A program made the position numbers and the translations under genes. From Nitrospira sp. (GTDB lineage Bacteria > Nitrospirota > Nitrospiria > Nitrospirales > Nitrospiraceae), in the NCBI GenBank assembly GCA_015904055.1, contig JABMDE010000046.1:12210-20373 (forward strand): DNA of 8,164 nt, written 5' to 3'. The notes below the pieces were generated by a model. The model made no database searches. It had not been told where the DNA came from and saw nothing but the letters and a program-made list of their open reading frames with translations. Below, one piece after another: positions 1 to 6,967 of this stretch. The number at the start of each line of letters is the position of its first letter. Position 1 is the first letter of the stretch.

Positions 1-715
1 GATCGAGATTCTCGATCGGACAGACGATCACGACGTTGTCCTTGATGTCACGCATGACTTCCAATTCATACTCTTTCCACCCGATGACCGACTCCTCAAT
101 CAGCACCTGGCTTACCGGACTCATCGCCAACGCCCAATCGATCAGCTTTTCAAACTCTTCCCGATTATAGGCAATGTTTCCGCCGGTTCCCCCCATCGTA
201 AAAGACGGGCGAATGATGGCTGGAAATCCGACCATATCCAGAATATCGACCGCCTCTTGGCGCGTGTGCGCGGTGCCGCTTTTGGGGACACGCAGGCCGA
301 TCCGTTGCATCGCCAGCTTGAAGGCTTCACGGTCCTCCGCCTTATGGATGGCTTCGGCCGAGGCGCCGATGAGCCGGACACCGTATTTCTCAAGCACACC
401 ACGTTTGACCAATCCCATAGTCGCGTTAAGCGCTGTTTGTCCCCCCATCGTCGGCAACAAGGCATCGGGCCTCTCACGCTCGATCACTTTCTCGACGACA
501 TCCAGCGTAATCGGCTCCACATAGGTGCGGTCCGCCATCTCCGGATCAGTCATGATCGTGGCAGGATTACTGTTGATGAGGATGACCCGATAGCCTTCCT
601 CTTTGAGGGCTTTACATGCCTGTGTGCCTGAATAGTCAAATTCGCAGGCTTGGCCGATGACAATCGGGCCGGACCCGATCATGAGAATGGAGCGTATGTC
701 TGTACGTTTTGGCAT
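1..715 (-). CDS. carB: Carbamoyl-phosphate synthase large subunit CarB, N-terminal part (runs off window)
   Basis: CarB uses two ATP, bicarbonate and CarA-derived ammonia to make carbamoyl phosphate. Residues 1-238 are visible and start [20 protein letters not shown], closely matching Escherichia coli CarB from its first residue. The pre-ATP-grasp region ([10 protein letters not shown] at 21-30, [15 protein letters not shown] at 48-62) is followed by the first ATP-grasp domain with Arg129, Arg169, TMGGTGG at 173-179, [11 protein letters not shown] at 213-223 (Glu215), and IVCPIENLD at 230-238. The frame is open at the window edge, so this is the only copy that can be complete. Its DNA matches the two truncated fragments until codon 213, then continues as normal carB. 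It has Asp157 where both fragments have Gly. AGGA precedes the ATG by 4 bases. Confidence 0.97.
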   Translation of the reverse strand, partial: MPKRTDIRSILMIGSGPIVIGQACEFDYSGTQACKALKEEGYRVILINSNPATIMTDPEMADRTYVEPITLDVVEKVIERERPDALLPTMGGQTALNATMGLVKRGVLEKYGVRLIGASAEAIHKAEDREAFKLAMQRIGLRVPKSGTAHTRQEAVDILDMVGFPAIIRPSFTMGGTGGNIAYNREEFEKLIDWALAMSPVSQVLIEESVIGWKEYELEVMRDIKDNVVIVCPIENLD

Positions 716-719
716 GTGT

Positions 720-723
720 TCCT
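720..723 (-). promoter_or_regulatory. carB ribosome binding site overlapping the M48 stop codon
   Basis: AGGA on the minus strand, 4 bases before the carB ATG, sharing bases with the M48 TAG stop. The same arrangement occurs at 2848-2851 and 4976-4979 in front of the truncated carB fragments, so those fragments keep the native initiation signal. Confidence 0.55.
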
Positions 724-1750
724 ATGAGAAAAATGCCGGCCGGCCAGACTGGGGCATAGGCCCGACTGGAGGACGGTATGGGTCCGGTATCGTCACCGGC
801 GGGACAATGCCCCCTCCCGGTCCTCGATAGTATTTCAAGGCACCCGGCAACCAGGCTTCGATCTGGTTGATACGGGAAACATCAGACGGGTGAGTCGACA
901 GGAACTCCGGAATCGTTTGCTGCGACCGAAAACAGGCCTTGTCGATCAGCTGTCTGGGACAGCCACTCATGCGCTCCCAAAACGGCACGGCTTCACGGGG
1001 ATCGTACCCGGCCTGGGCCATCAGCCTGAGTCCGATCAAATCCGCTTCTGATTCCTGACTTCGCCCAAACGGCAGCGACACTCCGACTCCGTAGGCGCTC
1101 ATCGCAGCCATGGCTGCATCCGGACGTCCCATAGCGGCTCCGGCGGCAAGCGCGCCGACCTGTCCGATGGTTTCCAGTATCCCGCGGCTATACCGTTCCG
1201 CCCCATGGCGCTGCAGCGCATGCGCCACTTCATGCCCCATCACGGTTGCCAATCCATCTTCTGTCTTCGTGAATTTGAGAATGCCGGTGAACACTGCAAC
1301 CTTACCGCCCGGCAAAGCAAACGCATTGACCATCTTGTCGTCATCGATGACGGCAAATTCCCATTGATACTCGGGTTTGGCAGCAGCCGCGGCAATTCGA
1401 TTGCCGACTCGATGGACCATTTCATTAATTTCCAAATTCTGGCTCAGCCGGGCTTTGCGCAAGACCTCATGGAATGCACTGACCCCCATGGCCATTTCTT
1501 TTTCTTCAGAGATATAGATGAATTGATCGCGGGACGTACCCGGCGCGCGATAACAACCAGCCAGCATAGAGGCAAACCCGCCGGCCGCCCCTAGACTCAA
1601 GAGACAAGACAGCCCCATCACTCCTCGGATGCCGTACCCAAGCAGCGCCCGTCGCCCGACCGGTTCAGAGAGCACAGGATCGACAGAACGGTCGTAGGCC
1701 CGTGCCATGAAGAATTTCTGAGATGGTCTCGGTACGTCCGATCGGCTCAT
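722..1750 (-). CDS. M48 family zinc metallopeptidase lipoprotein, copy 3 of 3 (next to carB)
   Basis: 342 residues with all M48 hallmarks: HEVAH at 173-177, Glu233 in ESEADLIG, and FLSTHPSD at 283-290. The N-terminus carries RRALLGYGIRG at 33-43, a hydrophobic run and lipobox LAGC with Cys66, so the mature protein is probably an exported lipoprotein; residue 67 is Tyr. Its stop (TAG at 724-722) overlaps the carB ribosome site AGGA and lies 6 bases before the carB ATG, so this copy sits in the position expected for the ancestral single M48 gene on the carB side. In the variable region 9-31 it is closer to copy 1 (6 differences) than to copy 2 (11), while elsewhere it is closer to copy 2, a mosaic pattern. 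The N-terminal start could instead be Met15. Confidence 0.9.
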   Translation of the reverse strand: MSRSDVPRPSQKFFMARAYDRSVDPVLSEPVGRRALLGYGIRGVMGLSCLLSLGAAGGFASMLAGCYRAPGTSRDQFIYISEEKEMAMGVSAFHEVLRKARLSQNLEINEMVHRVGNRIAAAAAKPEYQWEFAVIDDDKMVNAFALPGGKVAVFTGILKFTKTEDGLATVMGHEVAHALQRHGAERYSRGILETIGQVGALAAGAAMGRPDAAMAAMSAYGVGVSLPFGRSQESEADLIGLRLMAQAGYDPREAVPFWERMSGCPRQLIDKACFRSQQTIPEFLSTHPSDVSRINQIEAWLPGALKYYRGPGGGIVPPVTIPDPYRPPVGPMPQSGRPAFFS

Positions 1751-1756
1751 GCGTGG

Positions 1757-2164
1757 TTAGGGCATCCAGAGATACATGAACTGTGGTGTGCCTCCTCGCG
1801 CAAGCGCCAGGACATCGAGATCGGCAAATCCAGCCAGGGGACCGGGCGCGAGGAGCTTGGAATAGATATTGTTCGAATACTCGCCGGGACGCTGATAGGT
1901 GACTACCCGCGCCTCCGGAAGTTTCGCCTTCTTCTTCGCCAGTTCGACGGCATCTTCCAGATATCCGAGATCATCCACAAGGCCCGCCGCCTTCGCTTGA
2001 TCGCCCGTATAGATTCGTCCATCGGCCAGCTTTTTGATCTGCTCCATCTGAAGATGCGGACGGCCCTCCTGCACGATGGTCAAAAACCGCTGATAAAACG
2101 AATCAATCAGACCTTGAAAAATCGCCCGCTCCTCCGGCGCCATCACGCGAAACGGCGACCCCAT
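1757..2164 (-). pseudogene. sppA: sppA 3' fragment (C-terminal 135 codons), third copy
   Basis: Corresponds to SppA residues 183-317, starting at the ATG of KDMGSPF and ending MYLWMP. It lacks the catalytic Ser codon; Lys181 is encoded only upstream of the first start, in a frame closed by TGA at 2228-2230. It is nearly identical to the fragment at 3885-4292: about 13 DNA differences in 405 bases, two of them changing the protein. The start overlaps the end of the carB hybrid reading frame by 62 bases, so any translation would need re-initiation. It stops 6 bases before the M48 gene at 1750. No enzyme function is expected. The preserved frame is unexpected for a dead fragment. Confidence 0.85.
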
Positions 2165-2843
2165 GTCCTTGCGGGGACCGGACGTGACTGCGGTTGCTTC
2201 GAGTCCACCCGATGACCGACTCCTCGATCAGCACTTGGCTGACCGGACTCATCGCCAACGCCCAATCGATCAGCTTTTCAAACTCTTCCCGATTGTAGGC
2301 AATATTTCCCCCGGTTCCCCCCATCGTAAAAGACGGGCGAATGATGGCTGGAAATCCGACCATATCCAGAATCCCGACCGCCTCTTGGCGCGTGTGCGCG
2401 GTGCCGCTTTTGGGAACACGCAGGCCGATCCGCTGCATCGCCAGCTTGAAGGCGTCCCGGTCCTCCGCCTTATGGATGGCTTCGGCCGAGGCGCCGATGA
2501 GCCGGACACCGTATTTCTCCAGCACACCGCGTTTGACCAATCCCATGGTCGCGTTGAGCGCCGTTTGTCCCCCCATCGTCGGCAGCAAGGCATCGGGCCT
2601 CTCACGCTCGATCACTTTCTCGACGACATCGAGCGTAATCGGCTCCACATAGGTGCGGTCCGCCATCTCCGGATCGGTCATGATCGTGGCAGGATTACTG
2701 TTGATGAGGATGACCCGATAGCCTTCTTCTTTGAGGGCTTTACATGCCTGTGTGCCTGAATAGTCGAATTCGCAGGCTTGGCCGATGACAATCGGGCCGG
2801 ACCCGATCATGAGAATGGAGCGTATGTCTGTGCGTTTTGGCAT
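2103..2843 (-). pseudogene. carB: Truncated carB 5' fragment (residues 1-213) with out-of-frame sppA tail, array unit 2 (middle)
   Basis: Same structure as the fragment at 4099-4971: CarB residues 1-213 then sppA DNA in the wrong frame. Here the tail is only 33 residues because codon 2105-2103 reads TGA; the matching codon in the other fragment is CGA, so it reads on. The CarB part differs from the window's left-end carB at about two residues (Asp130 here for Glu, Gly157 for Asp), while most DNA differences are silent. It lacks everything from the WKEYE motif onward, so no carbamoyl phosphate synthesis is possible. AGGA sits 4 bases before the ATG and overlaps the preceding M48 stop, as at the intact gene. 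Whether a 246-residue product accumulates is unknown; a folded half ATP-grasp protein seems unlikely. Confidence 0.85.
2201..2210. other. carB/sppA novel junction, left
   Basis: To the left the sequence follows sppA (compare 6452-6463); to the right it follows carB (compare 76 onward). The two parents share only TCC at the switch (2204-2206; carB 76-78; sppA 6461-6463). This is a short-microhomology, illegitimate-recombination type join. Confidence 0.85.
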
Positions 2844-2849
2844 GTGTTC

Positions 2850-3878
2850 CTATGAGAAAAATGCCGGCCGGCCGGACTGAGGCATGGGCCCGACTGGAGG
2901 ACGGTATGGGTCCGGTATCGTCACCGGCGGGACAATGCCCCCTCCCGGTCCTCGATAGTATTTCAAGGCACCTGGTAACCAGGCTTCGATCTGGTTGATA
3001 CGGGAAACATCGGACGGGTGAGTCGACAGGAACTCCGGAATCGTTTGCTGCGATCGAAAACAGGCCTTGTCGATCAGCTGTCTGGGACAGCCGCTCATGC
3101 GCTCCCAAAACGGCACGGCTTCACGGGGATCGTACCCGGCCTGGGCCATCAGCCGGAGTCCGATCAAATCCGCTTCTGATTCCTGACTTCGCCCAAACGG
3201 CAGCGACACTCCAACTCCGTAGGCGCTCATCGCAGCCATGGCGGCATCCGGACGTCCCATCGCGGCTCCAGCGGCAAGCGCACCGACCTGTCCGATGGTT
3301 TCCAGTATCCCGCGGCTATACCGTTCCGCCCCATGGCGCTGCAGCGCATGCGCCACTTCATGCCCCATCACGGTCGCTAACCCATCTTCAGTCTTTGTGA
3401 ATTTGAGAATGCCGGTGAACACCGCGACCTTGCCGCCCGGCAGGGCAAAAGCATTGACCATCTTGTCGTCATCAATAACGGCAAATTCCCATTGATACTC
3501 AGGCTTTGCAGCAGCCGCGGCAATTCGATTGCCGACCCGGTGAACCATGTCATTGATTTCCAAATTCTGGCTCAGCCGGGCTTTGCGCAAAACCTCATGG
3601 AATGCGCTGACACCCATGGCAATTTCTTTTTCTTCAGAGATATAGATGAATTGATCACGGGACGTACCCGGCGCGCGATAACAACCAGCCAGCATAGAGG
3701 CGAACCCGCCGACCGCCCCTAGACTCAAGAGACCAGACAGCCCCATCACTCCTCGGATGCCGTACCCAAGCAGCGCTCGTCGCCCGATCGGCGCAGAAAG
3801 CACGTGATCGACAGAATGGTCGAATGACCCTGCCATGAGGAATTCCAGAGATTGCCTAGGCACGTCCGATCGGCTCAT
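2850..3878 (-). CDS. M48 family zinc metallopeptidase lipoprotein, copy 2 of 3 (middle)
   Basis: Full-length 342-residue paralogue with HEVAH at 173-177, Glu233 in ESEADLIG, lipobox LAGC with Cys66, and the RRALL Tat-like motif at 33-37. From residue 111 to the end its protein is identical to copy 3 (722-1750), although the DNA differs at many third positions. Only residues 87 (Met/Ile) and 110 (Glu/Asp) differ between the two after Cys66. In contrast, 11 of the 23 residues at 9-31 differ from copy 3, the most divergent stretch in the whole array. The gene is flanked by an sppA fragment on its 5' side and a carB fragment on its 3' side, so it keeps 400-600 bp of native context each way. Expression is expected from the upstream carA promoter by readthrough; no local promoter was seen. 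Confidence 0.9.
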   Translation of the reverse strand: MSRSDVPRQSLEFLMAGSFDHSVDHVLSAPIGRRALLGYGIRGVMGLSGLLSLGAVGGFASMLAGCYRAPGTSRDQFIYISEEKEIAMGVSAFHEVLRKARLSQNLEINDMVHRVGNRIAAAAAKPEYQWEFAVIDDDKMVNAFALPGGKVAVFTGILKFTKTEDGLATVMGHEVAHALQRHGAERYSRGILETIGQVGALAAGAAMGRPDAAMAAMSAYGVGVSLPFGRSQESEADLIGLRLMAQAGYDPREAVPFWERMSGCPRQLIDKACFRSQQTIPEFLSTHPSDVSRINQIEAWLPGALKYYRGPGGGIVPPVTIPDPYRPPVGPMPQSGRPAFFS

Positions 3879-3884
3879 GCGTGA

Positions 3885-4292
3885 TTAGGGCATCCAGAGA
3901 TACATGAACTGTGGCGTGCCTCCTCGCGCAAGCGCCATGACATCGAGGTCGGCAAATCCCGCCAGGGGACCTGGCGCGAGGAGCTTGGAATAGATATTGT
4001 TCGAATACTCGCCGGGACGCTGATAGGTGACGACGCGCGCCTCCGGAAGTTTCGCCTTCTTCTTCGCCAGTTCGACGGCATCTTCCAGATACCCGAGATC
4101 ATCCACAAGGCCCACCGCCTTCGCTTGATCGCCCGTATAGATTCGCCCATCGGCCAGCTTTTTGATCTGCTCCATCTGCAGATGCGGACGGCCCTCCTGC
4201 ACGATGGTCAAAAACCGCTGATAGAACGAATCGATCAGACCTTGAAAAATCGCCCGCTCCTCCGGCGCCATCACGCGAAACGGCGACCCCAT
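3885..4292 (-). pseudogene. sppA: sppA 3' fragment (C-terminal 135 codons), second copy
   Basis: The reading frame from [14 protein letters not shown] to the end MYLWMP matches residues 183-317 of the complete SppA. DNA similarity extends right to the junction at 4332. Catalytic Ser129 is absent because its codon was never included in the repeat. The Lys181 codon is present in the DNA, but lies upstream of the first usable ATG and the frame is closed by TGA at 4356-4358, so no product could carry the dyad. The only ribosome-site-like bases (AAGGA) are too close to the ATG to be convincing. Eight or so residues differ from the complete SppA, but only two from the other fragment (Ala/Val and Leu/Met). 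It ends 6 bases before the middle M48 gene, keeping the native coupling geometry. It probably survives as a leader for that gene rather than as an enzyme. Confidence 0.85.
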
Positions 4293-4971
4293 GTCCTTGC
4301 GGGGACCGGACGTGACTGCGGTTGCTTCGAGTCCACCCGATGACCGACTCCTCGATCAGCACTTGGCTGACCGGACTCATCGCCAACGCCCAATCGATCA
4401 GCTTTTCAAACTCTTCCCGATTGTAGGCAATGTTTCCGCCGGTCCCCCCCATCGTAAAAGACGGGCGGATAATGGCCGGAAATCCGACCATATCCAGAAT
4501 CCCGACCGCCTCTTGACGCGTGTGTGCCGTGCCGCTTTTGGGCACGCGCAAGCCGATCCGCTGCATCGCCAGCTTGAAGGCTTCCCGGTCCTCCGCCTTA
4601 TGGATCGCTTCGGCCGAGGCGCCGATGAGCCGGACACCGTATTTCTCCAGCACGCCGCGTTTGACCAATCCCATGGTCGCGTTCAGCGCCGTTTGTCCCC
4701 CCATCGTCGGCAACAAGGCATCGGGCCTCTCACGCTCGATCACGTTCTCGACGACATCCAGCGTAATCGGCTCCACATAGGTACGGTCTGCCATCTCCGG
4801 ATCGGTCATGATCGTAGCTGGATTGCTGTTGATGAGGATGACCCGATACCCTTCCTCTTTGAGAGCTTTACATGCCTGTGTGCCTGAATAGTCGAATTCA
4901 CAGGCCTGGCCGATAACAATCGGGCCGGACCCGATCATGAGAATGGAGCGGATGTCTGTGCGTTTTGGCAT
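4099..4971 (-). pseudogene. carB: Truncated carB 5' fragment (residues 1-213) with out-of-frame sppA tail, array unit 3 (right)
   Basis: The first 213 codons match the partial carB at the left end of the window, including VLP-type TMGGQTALN at 89-97, Arg129, Arg169 and the glycine loop TMGGTGG at 173-179. The match stops at Trp213, just before the WKEYE motif that carries the ATP-grasp Glu215. From 4332 leftward the DNA is sppA sequence read in the wrong frame, giving a 77-residue tail of no recognisable family and a 290-residue hybrid in all. A carB product of about 1070 residues is expected, so this cannot be a working synthetase: the rest of the first ATP-grasp domain, the oligomerisation domain, the second synthetase half and the allosteric domain are all missing. 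It lies 6 bases after an M48 stop, with the native AGGA ribosome site kept, so it may still be translated. K76 of the other copies is Asn here. Confidence 0.85.
4329..4338. other. carB/sppA novel junction, right
   Basis: Base-for-base the same join as at 2201-2210, exactly 2128 bases away, so both descend from one event. The surrounding 198 bases (4234-4431 against 2106-2303) show no difference at all. Confidence 0.85.
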
Positions 4972-6461
4972 ATGTTCCTATGAGAAAATCGTCGGCCGGC
5001 CGGACTGGGGCATGGGCCCGATTGGAGGACGGTATGGGTCTGGTATCGTCGCCGGCGGTACAACTTCCCCTCCCGGCCCTCGATAGTATTTCAAGGCGCC
5101 CGGCAACCAGGCTTCGATCTGATTGATACGGGAGATATCGGACGGGTGAGTCGACAGGAACTCCGGGATGGTTTGCTGCGATCGGAAACAGGCCTTGCCG
5201 ATCAGCTGTCTGGGACAGCCGCTCATGCGTTCCCAAAAGGGCACGGCTTCGCGGGGATCGTACCCGGCCTGGGCCATCAGCCGAAGTCCGATCAAATCCG
5301 CTTCTGATTCCTGGCTTCGCCCGAACGGCAGCGACACGCCGACTCCATAGGCACTCATCGCAGCCATGGCTGCATCCGGACGTCCCGCCGCCGCTCCGGC
5401 AGCCAGCGCCCCAACCTGGGCGATCGTTTCCAGAATCCCTCGGCTATACCGTTCCGCCCCATGGCGCTGCAGCGCATGCGCCACTTCATGCCCCATCACG
5501 GTGGCCAGCCCATCTTCAGTCTTCGTAAATTTGAGAATGCCGGTGAAGACCGCGACCTTACCGCCCGGCAGAGCAAACGCATTGACCATCTTGTCGTCAT
5601 CGATGACGGCAAATTCCCATTGATACTCGGGCTTTGCGGCAGCGGCGGCAATTCGATTGCCGACCCGGTGGACCATTTCATTGATTTCCAAATTCTGGCT
5701 CAGTCGGGCTTTGCGCAAGACCTCATGGAATGCACTGACCCCCATGGCCATTTCTTTTTCTTCAGAGATATAGATGAATTGATCGCGAGACGTGCCCGGC
5801 GCGCGAAGACAGCCGGCCAGCATAGACGCAAGCCCGACAGCGGCCCCCATATTGAAGAAGCCATAGAGCCCCATCGCTCCTTGGATCCCATACCCAAGCA
5901 ATGCACGACGCCCAACCGGTTCAGGGAGCACAGCATCGACAGAACGGTCGTATGCCGGTGCCATGAAAACTTTCCGAGTTGGTCTCGGTACGTCCGATCG
6001 GCTCATACGCTGGTTAGGGCATCCAGAGATACATAAACTGCGGCGTCGCTCCTCGTGCGAGCGTCATGATATCGAGATCGGCAAATCCTGCCAGGGGGCC
6101 GGGCACAAGGAGTTTGGAATAGATATTGTTTGAATACTCGCCGGGACGCTGATAGGTAACCACACGCGCTTCCGGAAGCTTCGCCTTCTTCTTCGCCAGT
6201 TCAATGGCATCCTCCAGATATCCGAGATCGTCCACGAGGCCCGCCGCCTTCGCTTGATCGCCTGTATAGATTCGTCCGTCGGCCAGCTTTTTTATCTGCT
6301 CCATCTGCAGATTCGGACGGCCCTCCTGCACAACGGTCAAAAACCGCTGATAGAACGAATCGATCAGGCCTTGAAAAATCGCCCGCTCCTCCGGCGCCAT
6401 CACGCGAAACGGCGACCCCATGTCTTTGCGGGGACCGGACGTGACGGCAGTCGCTTCGACT
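4333..6461. repeat. Tandem repeat unit 3 (right), 2129 bp
   Basis: Same content; the sppA part here belongs to the complete gene, and sequence right of about 6463 is unique sppA. One extra base relative to the other units lies in the 7-base spacer between the sppA stop and M48 start (6 bases elsewhere). It is the most diverged of the three. Confidence 0.92.
4978..6006 (-). CDS. M48 family zinc metallopeptidase lipoprotein, copy 1 of 3 (next to intact sppA)
   Basis: Predicted envelope metalloprotease of the M48 (BepA/LoiP-like) family, which in other bacteria degrades misfolded outer-membrane or periplasmic proteins. It has 342 residues. HEVAH at 173-177 supplies His173, Glu174 and His177; the third zinc ligand is probably Glu233 in ESEADLIG. 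FLSTHPSD at 283-290 is typical of the BepA/LoiP group. Residues 33-66 look like a Tat-type lipoprotein signal: RRALL, a hydrophobic stretch, then lipobox LAGC with Cys66. The C-terminus is Pro/Gly-rich. Cys264 and Cys273 could form a disulphide. Start at 6006 follows the sppA stop by 7 bases without a clear ribosome site; Met15 is an alternative. Compared with the other two copies it has its own hydrophobic signal segment (10 differences from copy 3 at residues 42-59) and 11 substitutions after Cys66. The exact substrate cannot be told. Confidence 0.9.
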   Translation of the reverse strand: MSRSDVPRPTRKVFMAPAYDRSVDAVLPEPVGRRALLGYGIQGAMGLYGFFNMGAAVGLASMLAGCLRAPGTSRDQFIYISEEKEMAMGVSAFHEVLRKARLSQNLEINEMVHRVGNRIAAAAAKPEYQWEFAVIDDDKMVNAFALPGGKVAVFTGILKFTKTEDGLATVMGHEVAHALQRHGAERYSRGILETIAQVGALAAGAAAGRPDAAMAAMSAYGVGVSLPFGRSQESEADLIGLRLMAQAGYDPREAVPFWERMSGCPRQLIGKACFRSQQTIPEFLSTHPSDISRINQIEAWLPGALKYYRGPGGEVVPPATIPDPYRPPIGPMPQSGRPTIFS

Positions 6462-6967
6462 CCCACTTTTTCCAGCAACCCTCTGGCATTGATCGTCAGC
6501 ATGATGACACCGATGCTGCCGGTTACCGAGGAGGGATGCGCCATCACCGTATCTGCGGCGGCAGCGATATAGTATCCCCCGGACGTACCCAGGTCCATGA
6601 TCGAAGCGATGATCGGAATTTTCCTGGACGCTTTGAACGCTTTGAGTTCGTGATGAATAATATCCGACGCGGTGACCGTGCCGCCGGGTGAATTGATCCG
6701 GAGGACGACGGCTTTGATGCTATCGTCCTGCGCGGCGCGTGTCAGCTGTTCCTTGATTCGCGCGAGCATGCTCGGTGCAGGAATGAACCCCTCTTTCTCC
6801 TGAGAGCTGATCATGCCGGAGACCTCGAGCAGCAACACCTTGGCCGCTCCCGTCCCGTCGACATGCACTTCCTTAAGCGGCCCGGGACCGGGAAACAACG
6901 ACGGAATGTTAATACAGCCAGAAAGGGACAGTCCCGTGAGCAACACCGCGATGAGCCGATTATGCAT
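6014..6967 (-). CDS. sppA: Signal peptide peptidase SppA (S49 family), predicted lipoprotein
   Basis: This is a membrane-anchored serine/lysine-dyad peptidase that degrades cleaved signal peptides. I choose the ATG at 6967 (317 residues) because GGAG lies 7 bases upstream, it overlaps the carA stop (ATGCATAA), and it gives a compact signal peptide ending in lipobox LSGC with Cys18. A start at 7018 is open but would add 17 residues before the signal. In this numbering Ser129 ([13 protein letters not shown]) and Lys181 ([12 protein letters not shown]) match the S49 dyad, and their spacing of 52 equals that of Bacillus subtilis SppA Ser147/Lys199. RINSPGG at about 90-96 is another family block. 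Length fits the short, single-domain bacterial form. It is the only complete sppA here; its last 135 codons recur twice downstream as fragments. The stop lies 7 bases before the first M48 gene, suggesting translational coupling. Confidence 0.93.
   Translation of the reverse strand: MHNRLIAVLLTGLSLSGCINIPSLFPGPGPLKEVHVDGTGAAKVLLLEVSGMISSQEKEGFIPAPSMLARIKEQLTRAAQDDSIKAVVLRINSPGGTVTASDIIHHELKAFKASRKIPIIASIMDLGTSGGYYIAAAADTVMAHPSSVTGSIGVIMLTINARGLLEKVGVEATAVTSGPRKDMGSPFRVMAPEERAIFQGLIDSFYQRFLTVVQEGRPNLQMEQIKKLADGRIYTGDQAKAAGLVDDLGYLEDAIELAKKKAKLPEARVVTYQRPGEYSNNIYSKLLVPGPLAGFADLDIMTLARGATPQFMYLWMP

Larger units (their letters stand above)
77..2204. repeat. Tandem repeat unit 1 (left), 2128 bp
   Basis: Direct repeat unit containing the carB 5' part, a whole M48 gene and the sppA 3' part. 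Corresponding features lie exactly 2128 bases from those of the next unit: M48 ends 722 and 2850, carB starts 715 and 2843, sppA fragment starts 2164 and 4292. Left of 76 the sequence continues as ordinary carB rather than repeat. By eye, divergence from the middle unit is a few percent, mostly third-codon positions. Confidence 0.92.
2205..4332. repeat. Tandem repeat unit 2 (middle), 2128 bp
   Basis: Bounded on both sides by identical carB/sppA junctions, so this is the complete amplified segment. It carries the carB fragment (codons 1-213), the M48 middle copy and the sppA 3' fragment. It has no length change relative to the left unit. Confidence 0.93.

Noticed and set aside
735..752. GC-rich palindrome GCCGGCCGGC near the M48 3' end, considered as a terminator
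   Set aside because: It lies inside the coding sequence (the SGRPAFF region), has no loop or following T-run, and carB starts within 40 bases downstream, so termination makes no sense.
2163..2759. A 198-codon plus-strand frame opposite the carB fragment, present again at 4291-4887
   Set aside because: It is the antisense shadow of strongly biased carB codons and starts in the sppA part across the join. Its conservation between units is a by-product of the repeat, and it shows no recognisable domain or ribosome site.
2103..2843. A standalone functional ATP-grasp enzyme formed by the carB fragment
   Set aside because: The fragment stops at residue 213, before the Glu215 motif and the metal-binding residues needed for ATP-grasp catalysis, and its tail is out-of-frame sppA.
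2740..3108. Minus-strand frame of 122 codons overlapping the M48 3' end and carB start
   Set aside because: Alternative frame inside two genes with clear family matches; composition is typical of a shadow frame.
5461..6036. A 191-codon plus-strand frame opposite the right M48 gene
   Set aside because: Mirror frame of the M48 coding sequence; shorter or broken in the other two copies, so it is not conserved as a gene.
77..6461. A composite transposon or integron cassette array as the cause of the repeats
   Set aside because: No transposase, inverted ends, target duplications or attC-like sites are seen; unit limits fall inside sppA and carB coding sequence at a 3-base match.
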